A DNA stretch of 5,858 nt from Candidatus Daviesbacteria bacterium RIFCSPLOWO2_02_FULL_41_8 (GTDB lineage Bacteria; Patescibacteriota; Microgenomatia; Daviesbacterales; UBA10151): the NCBI GenBank assembly GCA_001777455.1, contig MFDZ01000016.1, positions 12,536 to 18,393 on the forward strand, written 5' to 3'. Under the pieces are notes generated by a model. The model had not been told where the DNA came from. It searched no databases and saw only the letters and a program-made list of their open reading frames with translations. Numbering within the stretch: position 1 is the stretch's first letter; each line of letters starts with the position of its first letter. Below are positions 1 to 5,778 of this stretch, piece by piece. The position numbers were made by a program, and so were the translations under genes.

Positions 1-2
1 CG

Positions 3-1886
3 CTGTTCCATTGCCACATCGGTTCGCGACATAGCCGCCGCCAGAATTTTCGGTACTAAAATCAGCCCCAGAAAATTGGAATTTTCCTCCCCAATCCGGC
101 CTTTGGACAGATTCATAATTAAAATCTTGCCCTCGTCCATCACTTTACGGAGATCAAATGAGGATTTTGACTGACCAATGATATTCCGCATCATTTTATT
201 GGTAACAAACCGGCCGAATTTGGAAACCGTATAATCCAGCACTTCCGATTTATGAAAATCAGTAGTTTGGGCAATCTGATCTGTCCAATAACGCCTGACC
301 ACCGGATCCTGTACTTTCGGCAAAATCTCCTTCACAAAATCTGCATCAGTCATCAGTCTGACTACCTCCACAAAGGTGGCACCGGGCGCGCTCATGGCAG
401 TTAACATGGCATTTCTGACTCCGTGCTCAAACCGCGGACCGATAATACCGGTTTTATTGGGATCAAATAGCTTATACATCAGACCGATGATGGAGGCCAC
501 CACGAAGTGTTTTTGCTCTTCATTGTAGGCCTCCAGCATGTTGATACCAAATGGCCGAATCATGTCTGAAGGATCAAAATAAATTACATCTTCAGCCCGC
601 TGGGGCGGGATCAATTGTAATAGCTCCTCTGCCGCGTCTCCGTGTGGATCAATAAAACAAAGCCCCTTGCCGGCCAAAATATCCTGCAGCATCAAAGTTT
701 TCAGTAGTTCCGACTTACCCGTACCGGTTCTACCAATTATGTACATATGCTTGCGGCGGTCATCCTCCGATAAATACACCGGCCGGTCTACGCCCCGGAA
801 AACAGACCTGCCCAAAAATAAACCGGAGCTGGGAATTTTTTCCGGAGCCGGGGCTCGCTTGGAAGACAGCCAGCTGATATAAGGAGTTTCAATGGACTTA
901 TTGGGAAAATGAAAAAGTGAGGCCAGCTCATCTGCGGTTAAAACCGAAGGCTTTTCAAACCTGGGCATATACCTATATATAAAATCTGTTAAAAATCCCT
1001 TCTCTGAATAAACCTTGGCGCCGGTAAAGGAGTTATATGGCCCGGAGAATTGCTCCAGACTGGCTTTAATATTAGTTAGATGAGCCTTGGCAGATTCTTT
1101 GGAAGTACTGGAGGTGGCGATCCGCAAACTGACATCAAAACCCGCCTTAGCTAATTTCCCTTCCACTGCCTCCAGTTCTTTAGCATCGGGCGGAGCTTTG
1201 GGTTTTTTTTCATCACCCGGGTCTTTTTGATTTTTCAGCCACTTTCTGCCGGCGTCTTTCCAGCTACTGCCGGCAGGGGCAATAATCAACTGGATAGCCG
1301 CCCCCTCGTTGGCCTGCATCTTGGCAAAAGCCGAAGTTAAAGATGATAGCGGGTCAGTCGGCAGGTCCCGGAAAGTCTTAATGGGATAATAATCGGAACT
1401 TTTCAGTTTCAATTGAGCATAAGCTGTTTCCCCCGTTTCGGAAAAGATGTTATATTCCGGCACCGGCTTTATTTCTGCATCGGGATAAGCGCCGTGAATT
1501 TGTTTTTCTATCAGATCCTGATGAAATTTATTGCAGGCCACAAAAAACCGGACTGATTCGTGCAGAGCTACAATTTCAAAAGCTAAATGCGGCTGCGGAG
1601 TAAACATACCCAGCAATCCCCCGGACTTGCGCAGGGAAGCTAAAGTACCGAATAATTGCTCGGCCACATCAATTTTGACCTCATTGCCGCGGGGCACTTT
1701 GATTTGCAAAAGCACAAATTGCAAAGAATTTTTCTCCCGGTCCCGGTATTTAATCCAACCCACCAGATATTTTTTCAGGAAAAAAAATATTCCGACTAAT
1801 ACTAAAATTACAGCCAAAATTCCAATACCTACAATTGTTACACTGGTAGTATCTATACTATTCGTCGTTGTTTGTGTAACTTCCAT
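3..1886 (-). CDS. VirD4/TraD-like type IV coupling ATPase, membrane-anchored, 3' end cut by the window
   Basis: Seen: 628 codons are open from ATG at 1884-1886 to the left edge with no stop, so the C-terminus is missing. Residues 16-37 form one hydrophobic membrane segment after a short Thr-rich start. About 290 residues of mixed alpha/beta sequence follow, then a P-loop GRTGTGKS at 385-392 and FIDPHGD at 411-417, the motif that in VirD4/TraD proteins follows the P-loop strand. The stretch KILIMNLSKGRIG lies near residues 590-602. Known: this order is typical of DNA-pumping coupling proteins and related HerA/FtsK-fold ATPases, which move DNA across the inner membrane. Inferred: a hexameric DNA translocase of the type widespread in CPR genomes, where its actual role (conjugation, DNA uptake or other) is unsettled. 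The canonical Walker B DE of this family would lie beyond the edge. The start lacks a clear Shine-Dalgarno but sits four bases after the preceding gene and just ahead of the membrane segment. Confidence 0.88.
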   Translation of the reverse strand, partial: MEVTQTTTNSIDTTSVTIVGIGILAVILVLVGIFFFLKKYLVGWIKYRDREKNSLQFVLLQIKVPRGNEVKIDVAEQLFGTLASLRKSGGLLGMFTPQPHLAFEIVALHESVRFFVACNKFHQDLIEKQIHGAYPDAEIKPVPEYNIFSETGETAYAQLKLKSSDYYPIKTFRDLPTDPLSSLTSAFAKMQANEGAAIQLIIAPAGSSWKDAGRKWLKNQKDPGDEKKPKAPPDAKELEAVEGKLAKAGFDVSLRIATSSTSKESAKAHLTNIKASLEQFSGPYNSFTGAKVYSEKGFLTDFIYRYMPRFEKPSVLTADELASLFHFPNKSIETPYISWLSSKRAPAPEKIPSSGLFLGRSVFRGVDRPVYLSEDDRRKHMYIIGRTGTGKSELLKTLMLQDILAGKGLCFIDPHGDAAEELLQLIPPQRAEDVIYFDPSDMIRPFGINMLEAYNEEQKHFVVASIIGLMYKLFDPNKTGIIGPRFEHGVRNAMLTAMSAPGATFVEVVRLMTDADFVKEILPKVQDPVVRRYWTDQIAQTTDFHKSEVLDYTVSKFGRFVTNKMMRNIIGQSKSSFDLRKVMDEGKILIMNLSKGRIGEENSNFLGLILVPKILAAAMSRTDVAMEQ

Positions 1887-1890
1887 ATTT

Positions 1891-2334
1891 TTAAGCTGCC
1901 TGCTTTTGCAGTTGAAGTGCTTTTTTAACAAGTCGTGCTTTTCTTCTTGCAAAATTTACGATTGTTGAACCCGCAGCAGTTTCTTCATGGGCTGACAGTC
2001 CCCCTTGCTGATTAACGAAACTAATTACATGACCTGTTGTTTTTTTTGCTATATCTGAAAAATCTGCTGGGTCAAAAGCTGGTTCTGCGCCAATTACTTC
2101 AGCTCCGGCTGCTTGAAAGTCTTTACTGTTTGCGATAGACCCAGAAGCAGGCGGTGCAATATTATGTTCTGTACCAAAAGGAGATTCTGTTCCCGGAATC
2201 TGCTTAACATTTTGTCCTACCCCCTGTGTCCATTCTTTCTCCTGTGTCGGAATATGCACAATCTCATTATCAACCCTACCACCTTTTATAGTAACTGGTA
2301 TCTCTTGTGTATCTTTAGAGGCAAGACCTATCAT
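1891..2334 (-). CDS. Hypothetical protein, 147 aa, immediately upstream of the TraD-like ATPase gene
   Basis: I do not recognise this family. The product has 147 residues and no membrane segment or signal peptide. The N-terminal two thirds is Gly/Ala/Glu/Pro-rich and looks loosely ordered. Residues 91-125 look more folded. The C-terminus (about 126-147) is strongly basic and Ala/Gln-rich, with RRKAR at 130-134, and could be an amphipathic helix binding nucleic acid or membrane; that is inference. The ATG at 2332-2334 is the first possible one, because an in-frame TGA lies five codons upstream. Only a weak purine stretch precedes it. The gene starts 23 bases after the S26 peptidase gene and ends four bases before the ATPase start, so it is probably co-translated with the ATPase and may be its partner. 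Confidence 0.7.
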   Translation of the reverse strand: MIGLASKDTQEIPVTIKGGRVDNEIVHIPTQEKEWTQGVGQNVKQIPGTESPFGTEHNIAPPASGSIANSKDFQAAGAEVIGAEPAFDPADFSDIAKKTTGHVISFVNQQGGLSAHEETAAGSTIVNFARRKARLVKKALQLQKQAA

Positions 2335-2357
2335 AATTTCATTATCTCACATTCTGA

Positions 2358-2672
2358 CTATCTAACAAATATCACCTTGCCAATAATCTCCGATATATCA
2401 ACCGGCCCAAAGCTTCTACTATCAGTACTTTCTTTTTTACCGCAGCAGCGGCAAACTTGTTTATTGTCTCCCATAACAAAAAACTGACGGCCGTCGCATT
2501 TTTGAATACGCTTGACCATTTCTTTGCCTTGATTTTTAATTACCACTAAATCTCCAACTTTTGGCTTTGAAAAAATATACGCCCAAGTAAACACCAAAAC
2601 ATCCTGGCCGGGTTTTAGAGTCGACAGCATACTGTTGCCATATACCTTGTATCTTGTTATTGGGATCATCAT
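2358..2672 (-). CDS. sodX: S26-family peptidase, probable nickel superoxide dismutase maturation protease (SodX-like)
   Basis: Seen: 104 residues with the signal-peptidase I/S26 boxes in order. GNSM at 12-15 carries the predicted nucleophile Ser14. The region KPKVGDLVVIK lies at 36-46. MVKRI at 52-56 carries the predicted general base Lys54. GDN at 68-70 and STDSRSFGP at 82-90 form the C-terminal box. There is no N-terminal membrane anchor, unlike LepB, and the length fits the short Ni-SOD maturation proteases. Context: sodN is the next gene upstream, and its product has a leader ending in AFA directly before the metal-binding His. Inferred: this peptidase removes that leader, as SodX is thought to do in other bacteria. 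Odd: the C-terminal box is split by an insert containing CRCC (74-77), with another Cys at 59. The start is one of two tandem ATG codons and lacks a good Shine-Dalgarno. A generic S24/S26 peptidase is the alternative. Confidence 0.85.
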   Translation of the reverse strand: MMIPITRYKVYGNSMLSTLKPGQDVLVFTWAYIFSKPKVGDLVVIKNQGKEMVKRIQKCDGRQFFVMGDNKQVCRCCGKKESTDSRSFGPVDISEIIGKVIFVR

Positions 2673-2837
2673 TGAGAAATTGACCTAATTTACCTAATTT
2701 CTAATTGACCTAAAGAATGACTAATGTCTAAATTTAGAAATTAGGACATTGGGGTTTGATAAGCGAAGCTTGAAAACTTTGTTTGAAAGCTGAGTTTTCA
2801 AACTTCGTTTATTAGAAATTAGAAATTAGAAATTTTA
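2673..2837 (-). repeat. AT-rich intergenic tract with short repeats and inverted repeats
   Basis: This 165-base stretch separates sodN from the S26 peptidase gene and carries no plausible gene. The 11-mer AATTGACCTAA occurs at 2678-2688 and again at 2703-2713. The heptamer TTAGAAA is repeated three times in tandem at 2812-2832. The same unit occurs in reverse orientation (TTTCTAA) around 2697-2704, so the outer flanks are partly inverted. An imperfect inverted pair lies at 2723-2735 and 2738-2750 (11 of 13 positions), containing the palindrome TCTAAATTTAGA at 2727-2738. It resembles interspersed palindromic or MITE-like intergenic elements, but a single window cannot show that it is repeated elsewhere. 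No clear -35/-10 pair was found. Confidence 0.7.
2757..2814. repeat. Large imperfect hairpin (22-base arms, 14-base loop)
   Basis: The arms at 2757-2778 and 2793-2814 are inverted copies matching at 19 of 22 positions; two of the three differences still allow G-U pairing on the plus-strand version. The inner stem GAAAACT/AGTTTTC is perfect. Neither strand has a T run after the stem, so it is a poor candidate for an intrinsic terminator. It could stabilise or process the mRNA between sodN and the peptidase gene, or be the core of a repetitive element. Those roles are inferred. Confidence 0.75.
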
Positions 2838-3290
2838 TTACTTCTTTGTCTGATTAAAAATTTCTGCAATCTTATCTACTGACGCAATCAACTCGTTAGC
2901 TTTTGCTTCATCCACTGCCCTTTTGTTGGCCGAACAAAGCTTAGCTGTTTTCCAAACCAACTCATGCAGATCCGGGAACTTTTCTAAATGCTCAGTCTTA
3001 AAATAATCAGTCCACAAAATTAAAATCTCTTTTTTACAGATTTCCGCATGAGCTTCTTTGGTAAATACATATCTGCCTACCGCATTTTCATACCTAACAA
3101 CAGATTCCTTAATTACTTCTGGTCTTCCATTTTCAGGCAAAGGTTCCTCATTTATTTTCTGTACCATTTTTAAAACGGTCTTGGCCGCCAATTGGGCCGC
3201 TTGAGGATCATAAATCCCGCACGGAATATCACAATGAGCAAAAGCCGGCCTTGCAGGCAAAATCTTAATCAGATATGCAATCACATCCAT
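2838..3290 (-). CDS. sodN: Nickel-dependent superoxide dismutase
   Basis: Dismutates superoxide to oxygen and hydrogen peroxide at a mononuclear nickel site. Seen: the nickel-hook signature HCDIPCGIYDP at residues 19-29. In the mature enzyme the N-terminal His, the two Cys (20 and 24) and backbone nitrogen bind nickel. An 18-residue leader precedes it and ends AFA, like a signal-peptidase site. The helical remainder has ILWTDYFK at 91-98 and KFPDLHELVWKTAKLC at 104-119, matching the cyanobacterial type of Ni-SOD. The precursor is 150 residues, so the mature protein is about 132. The ATG at 3288-3290 is the only sensible start. It lies eight bases after trxB, with GGAGGTG at 3304-3310 inside the trxB tail. 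A maturation protease gene lies downstream beyond a hairpin tract. Location is probably cytoplasmic, since the leader is short and only weakly hydrophobic. Confidence 0.95.
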   Translation of the reverse strand: MDVIAYLIKILPARPAFAHCDIPCGIYDPQAAQLAAKTVLKMVQKINEEPLPENGRPEVIKESVVRYENAVGRYVFTKEAHAEICKKEILILWTDYFKTEHLEKFPDLHELVWKTAKLCSANKRAVDEAKANELIASVDKIAEIFNQTKK

Positions 3291-3298
3291 AAAATTTA

Positions 3299-4261
3299 TT
3301 ATACACCTCCGTTGCCTTCAGTCGGTAATTCTATTTTTTCCAAATACTCTTCCACATCAAATGCGGCTTTACAACCGGCGCCGGCTGCTGTGACTGCCTG
3401 TCTGTATTTGTGGTCTGCCACATCACCAGCTACAAATACTCCCGGGATATTAGTTTTAGTTTCACCGGTGACAACAATATAACCTTTTTCGTCTAATGCC
3501 AGTTCCCCTTTTAAAAACCCGGTATTCGGTTCGTGACCGATTGCTACGAACAATCCGTCAACTGCGAGTTCACTAATCTGTCCTGTTTGAGTATTTCTAA
3601 TCTTCACTCCCGTGACTTTTTCCTGTCCCAGTACCTCAGTTATCTCAGTATTCCAAACAAATTCCACATTTGATTTAGATTTAACTAACTCCTGCAAAGC
3701 AGGTTGCGCCCTTAGGGCATCTCTCCTGTGAATTACAATAACCTGTTGACAAAGCTTAGACAAGTAATTTGCTTCCCGCATGGCAGTGTCTCCCCCGCCC
3801 ACCACAGCCACTACTTTACCTTTAAAGAAAAAGCCGTCGCAGACCGCGCAGGCAGATACGCCTTTTCCGCGGAACTTTTGCTCGGAATCTAAATTAAGCC
3901 ACTGAGCTGAAGCACCGGTGGCTATAATTAGTGAATTAGTGCGGAGTGAGGAGCGCTCAGTCAAAACAACAAATGGCTTTTGCTTTAAATCTACGGAAAC
4001 AACATCTTCGCTGATAAACCTGGTGTTAAACCGTTCTGCCTGTTTGCGCATCTTTCCCATTAATTCCGGTCCCTGAACGCCGTTTTCAAAGCCCGGAAAA
4101 TCATCCACATCGGTAGTTGAAGTCAATTGTCCGCCCGCTTCCCTACCGGCGATTACCAACGGATTTAGATTACCTCTGGCGGCGTAAATGGCGGCAGTTA
4201 AACCGGCCGGCCCGGAACCCACGATAACCAATTTCTCAACTTCATCCTGAGATCTATTCAT
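3299..4261 (-). CDS. trxB: Thioredoxin reductase (NADPH, FAD-dependent)
   Basis: Transfers electrons from NADPH through FAD to a redox-active disulfide and on to thioredoxin. Seen in 320 residues: the FAD-binding GSGPAG at 15-20; the active-site CAVC at 138-141 followed by DG; the NADPH-binding GGGDTA at 155-160; HRRDALRA at 178-185, whose paired Arg favour NADPH over NADH; and the C-terminal FAD motif VFVAGDVAD at 275-283. Length and domain order are normal for low-molecular-weight bacterial TrxB. The frame stays open upstream to 4417, but that extension reads through the preceding gene and has no homology-like content, so the ATG at 4259-4261 is chosen. It puts the first Gly of the FAD motif at residue 15. 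The AT-rich leader has no close Shine-Dalgarno. It is followed directly by sodN, consistent with an oxidative-stress operon. No thioredoxin gene is visible here. Confidence 0.96.
   Translation of the reverse strand: MNRSQDEVEKLVIVGSGPAGLTAAIYAARGNLNPLVIAGREAGGQLTSTTDVDDFPGFENGVQGPELMGKMRKQAERFNTRFISEDVVSVDLKQKPFVVLTERSSLRTNSLIIATGASAQWLNLDSEQKFRGKGVSACAVCDGFFFKGKVVAVVGGGDTAMREANYLSKLCQQVIVIHRRDALRAQPALQELVKSKSNVEFVWNTEITEVLGQEKVTGVKIRNTQTGQISELAVDGLFVAIGHEPNTGFLKGELALDEKGYIVVTGETKTNIPGVFVAGDVADHKYRQAVTAAGAGCKAAFDVEEYLEKIELPTEGNGGV
3304..3310 (-). promoter_or_regulatory. Shine-Dalgarno for sodN inside the 3' end of trxB
   Basis: GGAGGTG on the minus strand encodes part of the last Gly-Gly-Val codons of trxB and lies 13 bases before the sodN ATG. 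The motif is strong, but the spacing is longer than the usual 5-9 bases. The overlap suggests translational coupling of trxB and sodN. Confidence 0.55.
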
Positions 4262-4283
4262 TATATATAATTTAACAGACGGT

Positions 4284-4571
4284 TTAATCCTCTGGTTTGT
4301 CAGCACCGCTTCGTCTGTCACTTCCAGACGGACTTGAGGTAGGACTCGACTTAGGACTCTTCTGACTGGCTCCCTTAGTTGCTTCCTTGCCCGATGGTGT
4401 CGCAGATGCGCTGGCAATTATGGTAGGTATTGCCGTTGGCACAACCTGTACCTGATCCTCTGGTTGCACTACAAGGGCAGGCGGAATAATTCTGCTCCGG
4501 AGCCATATCAAATAACCAACGATCACTACCAATACTAACAAAGTCACTATAATTGAAATATTTCTGTTCAT
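4284..4571 (-). CDS. Small single-pass membrane protein with Ser/Pro/Lys-rich tail
   Basis: No recognised family. The 95-residue product has one hydrophobic segment at about 5-24, with few charges before it and RSR directly after. A Val/Pro/Ile-rich stretch follows (30-55), then a low-complexity tail from about 56 to the end made mostly of Ser, Pro, Thr, Lys and Gly. An ATG seven codons upstream is possible, but the one at 4569-4571 is preferred because GGAGGTG sits five bases before it. The gene lies 32 bases after the PAP2 gene and 22 bases before trxB. The tail could act as a flexible extracytoplasmic spacer or interaction segment; its orientation cannot be settled from the sequence. Similar short anchored proteins are often annotated only as hypothetical in CPR genomes. 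Confidence 0.7.
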   Translation of the reverse strand: MNRNISIIVTLLVLVVIVGYLIWLRSRIIPPALVVQPEDQVQVVPTAIPTIIASASATPSGKEATKGASQKSPKSSPTSSPSGSDRRSGADKPED

Positions 4572-4576
4572 TTTTT

Positions 4577-4583
4577 CACCTCC
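4577..4583 (-). promoter_or_regulatory. Strong Shine-Dalgarno deciding the start of the small membrane protein
   Basis: GGAGGTG is followed by five A residues and then ATG. It is the best ribosome-binding site in the window. It rules against the longer reading from 4592, whose start codon lies upstream of this site. Confidence 0.8.
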
Positions 4584-4603
4584 CTCGGGCAACTTTTTGT
4601 ATC

Positions 4604-5248
4604 TTAAACCTTTTTCCTATGTAAAATCAATATTGAAGCAAGTAATCCCGTTCCTATTCCCAACAAACCCCCGCCTAGCACATCAGATAACCAATGTTCA
4701 CCTAAATAAACCCGGGTCAAACCCATTAAAAAAGCAAATGTAATCAAAAAACAAAAAACTACAAATCTGGGAATAATATTACGAGAAGAGAAAATAACCA
4801 TACAGATAAAAACTGTGATAATAAAAATAGTTCTGGTCATATGGCCGGAGGGATAAGAAAAATCAGTGTGGATGTAAAAAGACGGCAGTGATGTCGGAGT
4901 GAGGCTCCGATGAAAAAATACCGGCGGACCGGGATGGAAAAGCACCAATTTTCCGAAAACTTCTGCCACTGACGCAGGAACAACCATAATCCAGCCTAAT
5001 ATTGACAGCCACTTTCTCCGCAGAATCGACAAGAAGGCCATTATCAAACAAAAACCGATTGTCACCTCGGCAGAGCCAAATAAACTAAAATAAGAAAAAA
5101 TACCATCAAAGCGGCGGGAAATGTGATCTTGTAGCTTAACAGTGGTATCAAAATCGGTTTTTTGCCAATTCTCTTTAGCCACCGAATAGGAAAAAAGAGT
5201 AAAGGTCAATATGAAAACTGCGGCGAGCAATAATAGTTTTGTTTTCAT
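4604..5248 (-). CDS. PAP2-family membrane phosphatase
   Basis: Likely hydrolyses a lipid phosphate or pyrophosphate such as phosphatidic acid, phosphatidylglycerophosphate or undecaprenyl pyrophosphate; the substrate cannot be read from the sequence. Seen in 214 residues: an N-terminal hydrophobic segment (about 3-23), further membrane segments near 60-78, 82-104, 139-155, 160-178 and 190-208, and the three PAP2 phosphatase motifs. Motif 1 begins at Lys100, motif 2 is YPSGH at 132-136, and motif 3 is TRVYLGEHWLSD at 178-189 with the predicted catalytic His185. Odd: in motif 1 the usual Arg-Pro is Gly-Pro (107-108). The start at 5246-5248 lies three bases after the cytidylyltransferase stop, so the two are probably co-translated. 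This pairing suggests a phospholipid or envelope-precursor role, which is inferred. Confidence 0.9.
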   Translation of the reverse strand: MKTKLLLLAAVFILTFTLFSYSVAKENWQKTDFDTTVKLQDHISRRFDGIFSYFSLFGSAEVTIGFCLIMAFLSILRRKWLSILGWIMVVPASVAEVFGKLVLFHPGPPVFFHRSLTPTSLPSFYIHTDFSYPSGHMTRTIFIITVFICMVIFSSRNIIPRFVVFCFLITFAFLMGLTRVYLGEHWLSDVLGGGLLGIGTGLLASILILHRKKV

Positions 5249-5251
5249 TAT

Positions 5252-5722
5252 TTAGTGACCTAAAATTTTACCTGTAGAATAATCTTTGATTCTCTTGGTA
5301 ACATACTGCAACTTGGCACCGGTGAGTTTAGCTGCTCTTTTATGATGCTCTATTCGTTCATAACCTGCAGTCATAGCAATAATAGCCGGTTTAATTTTTT
5401 GTACAGCCTTGTCATAATCAGCTTCCGATCTTAGATAAGGCAATAAAATAATATAATCAACTGCCGCCAGGGCAGATAAAACCGTAGCTCTCATCCGCTG
5501 GGAATGCACCGGGCGATTAGCTCCTTTTAATTCACACACCTTTTTATCGCTTTCCAGAAAAACAATCAAAATATCAGCTATTTTTTTAGCTTTTTTTAAA
5601 AAAATCACATGACCCGGGTGTAAAATATCAAAACACCCGCCCACTAAAACAGTTTTTTTACCTTGATTTTTAAATGTTGCAATATGAGAAGATAGTTTTC
5701 CAAGAGAAATGATTTTTTCCAT
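5252..5722 (-). CDS. Stand-alone cytidylyltransferase, RfaE2/HldE C-terminal-domain type
   Basis: Predicted to transfer a nucleotide, most likely CMP, onto a sugar- or polyol-phosphate. Seen in 156 residues: GGCFDILHPGH at 28-38, whose HPGH is the nucleotide-binding HxGH motif; an ESDKKV stretch at 57-62; NRPVHSQRMRA at 69-79 and AAVDYII at 86-92, both typical of the RfaE2-like branch; and DYSTGKIL at 148-155, the counterpart of the C-terminal signature. There is no sugar-kinase domain, so it is not bifunctional HldE. Its substrate may be heptose phosphate, glycerol phosphate or another polyol phosphate. The ATG at 5720-5722 is preferred because the N-terminus then matches the family. An in-frame GTG at 5753-5755 would add 11 residues. 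Neither has a clear Shine-Dalgarno. Confidence 0.85.
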   Translation of the reverse strand: MEKIISLGKLSSHIATFKNQGKKTVLVGGCFDILHPGHVIFLKKAKKIADILIVFLESDKKVCELKGANRPVHSQRMRATVLSALAAVDYIILLPYLRSEADYDKAVQKIKPAIIAMTAGYERIEHHKRAAKLTGAKLQYVTKRIKDYSTGKILGH

Positions 5723-5778
5723 GCGTATTAATAACCGGCTCAAATTATGATACACGTTTTTCAGGAGAAATTGAAGGT

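Noticed and set aside
667..882. Plus-strand ORF of 71 codons
   Set aside because: Lies wholly inside the TraD-like ATPase gene, opposite its P-loop region; shows no motif of its own.
1531..1968. Plus-strand ORF of 145 codons
   Set aside because: Overlaps the start of the ATPase and the end of the upstream gene on the other strand. Its hydrophobic part is the reverse reading of the ATPase membrane segment region.
2113..2487. Plus-strand ORF of 124 codons
   Set aside because: Antisense to the 147-residue protein and to the conserved S26 peptidase; its residue make-up is not protein-like.
2757..2814. Hairpin as a rho-independent terminator
   Set aside because: No run of T follows the stem on either strand, and the inner stem is A/T-rich.
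3192..3482. Plus-strand ORF of 96 codons
   Set aside because: Antisense to the conserved parts of sodN and trxB, both firmly identified.
4262..4417. N-terminal extension of TrxB by 52 residues
   Set aside because: The frame is open, but it overlaps the small membrane protein gene, is Arg-rich unlike any TrxB start, and the normal family start is at 4261.
3942..4904. CGGAGTGAGG shared by trxB (3942-3951) and the PAP2 gene (4895-4904), the latter in a 6-bp hairpin, as an interspersed repeat
   Set aside because: About a dozen or more shared 10-mers are expected by chance in a window of this size, and the flanking bases differ.
4863..5051. Minus-strand ORF of 62 codons
   Set aside because: Alternative frame inside the PAP2 gene, covering its motif 1 and 2 region.
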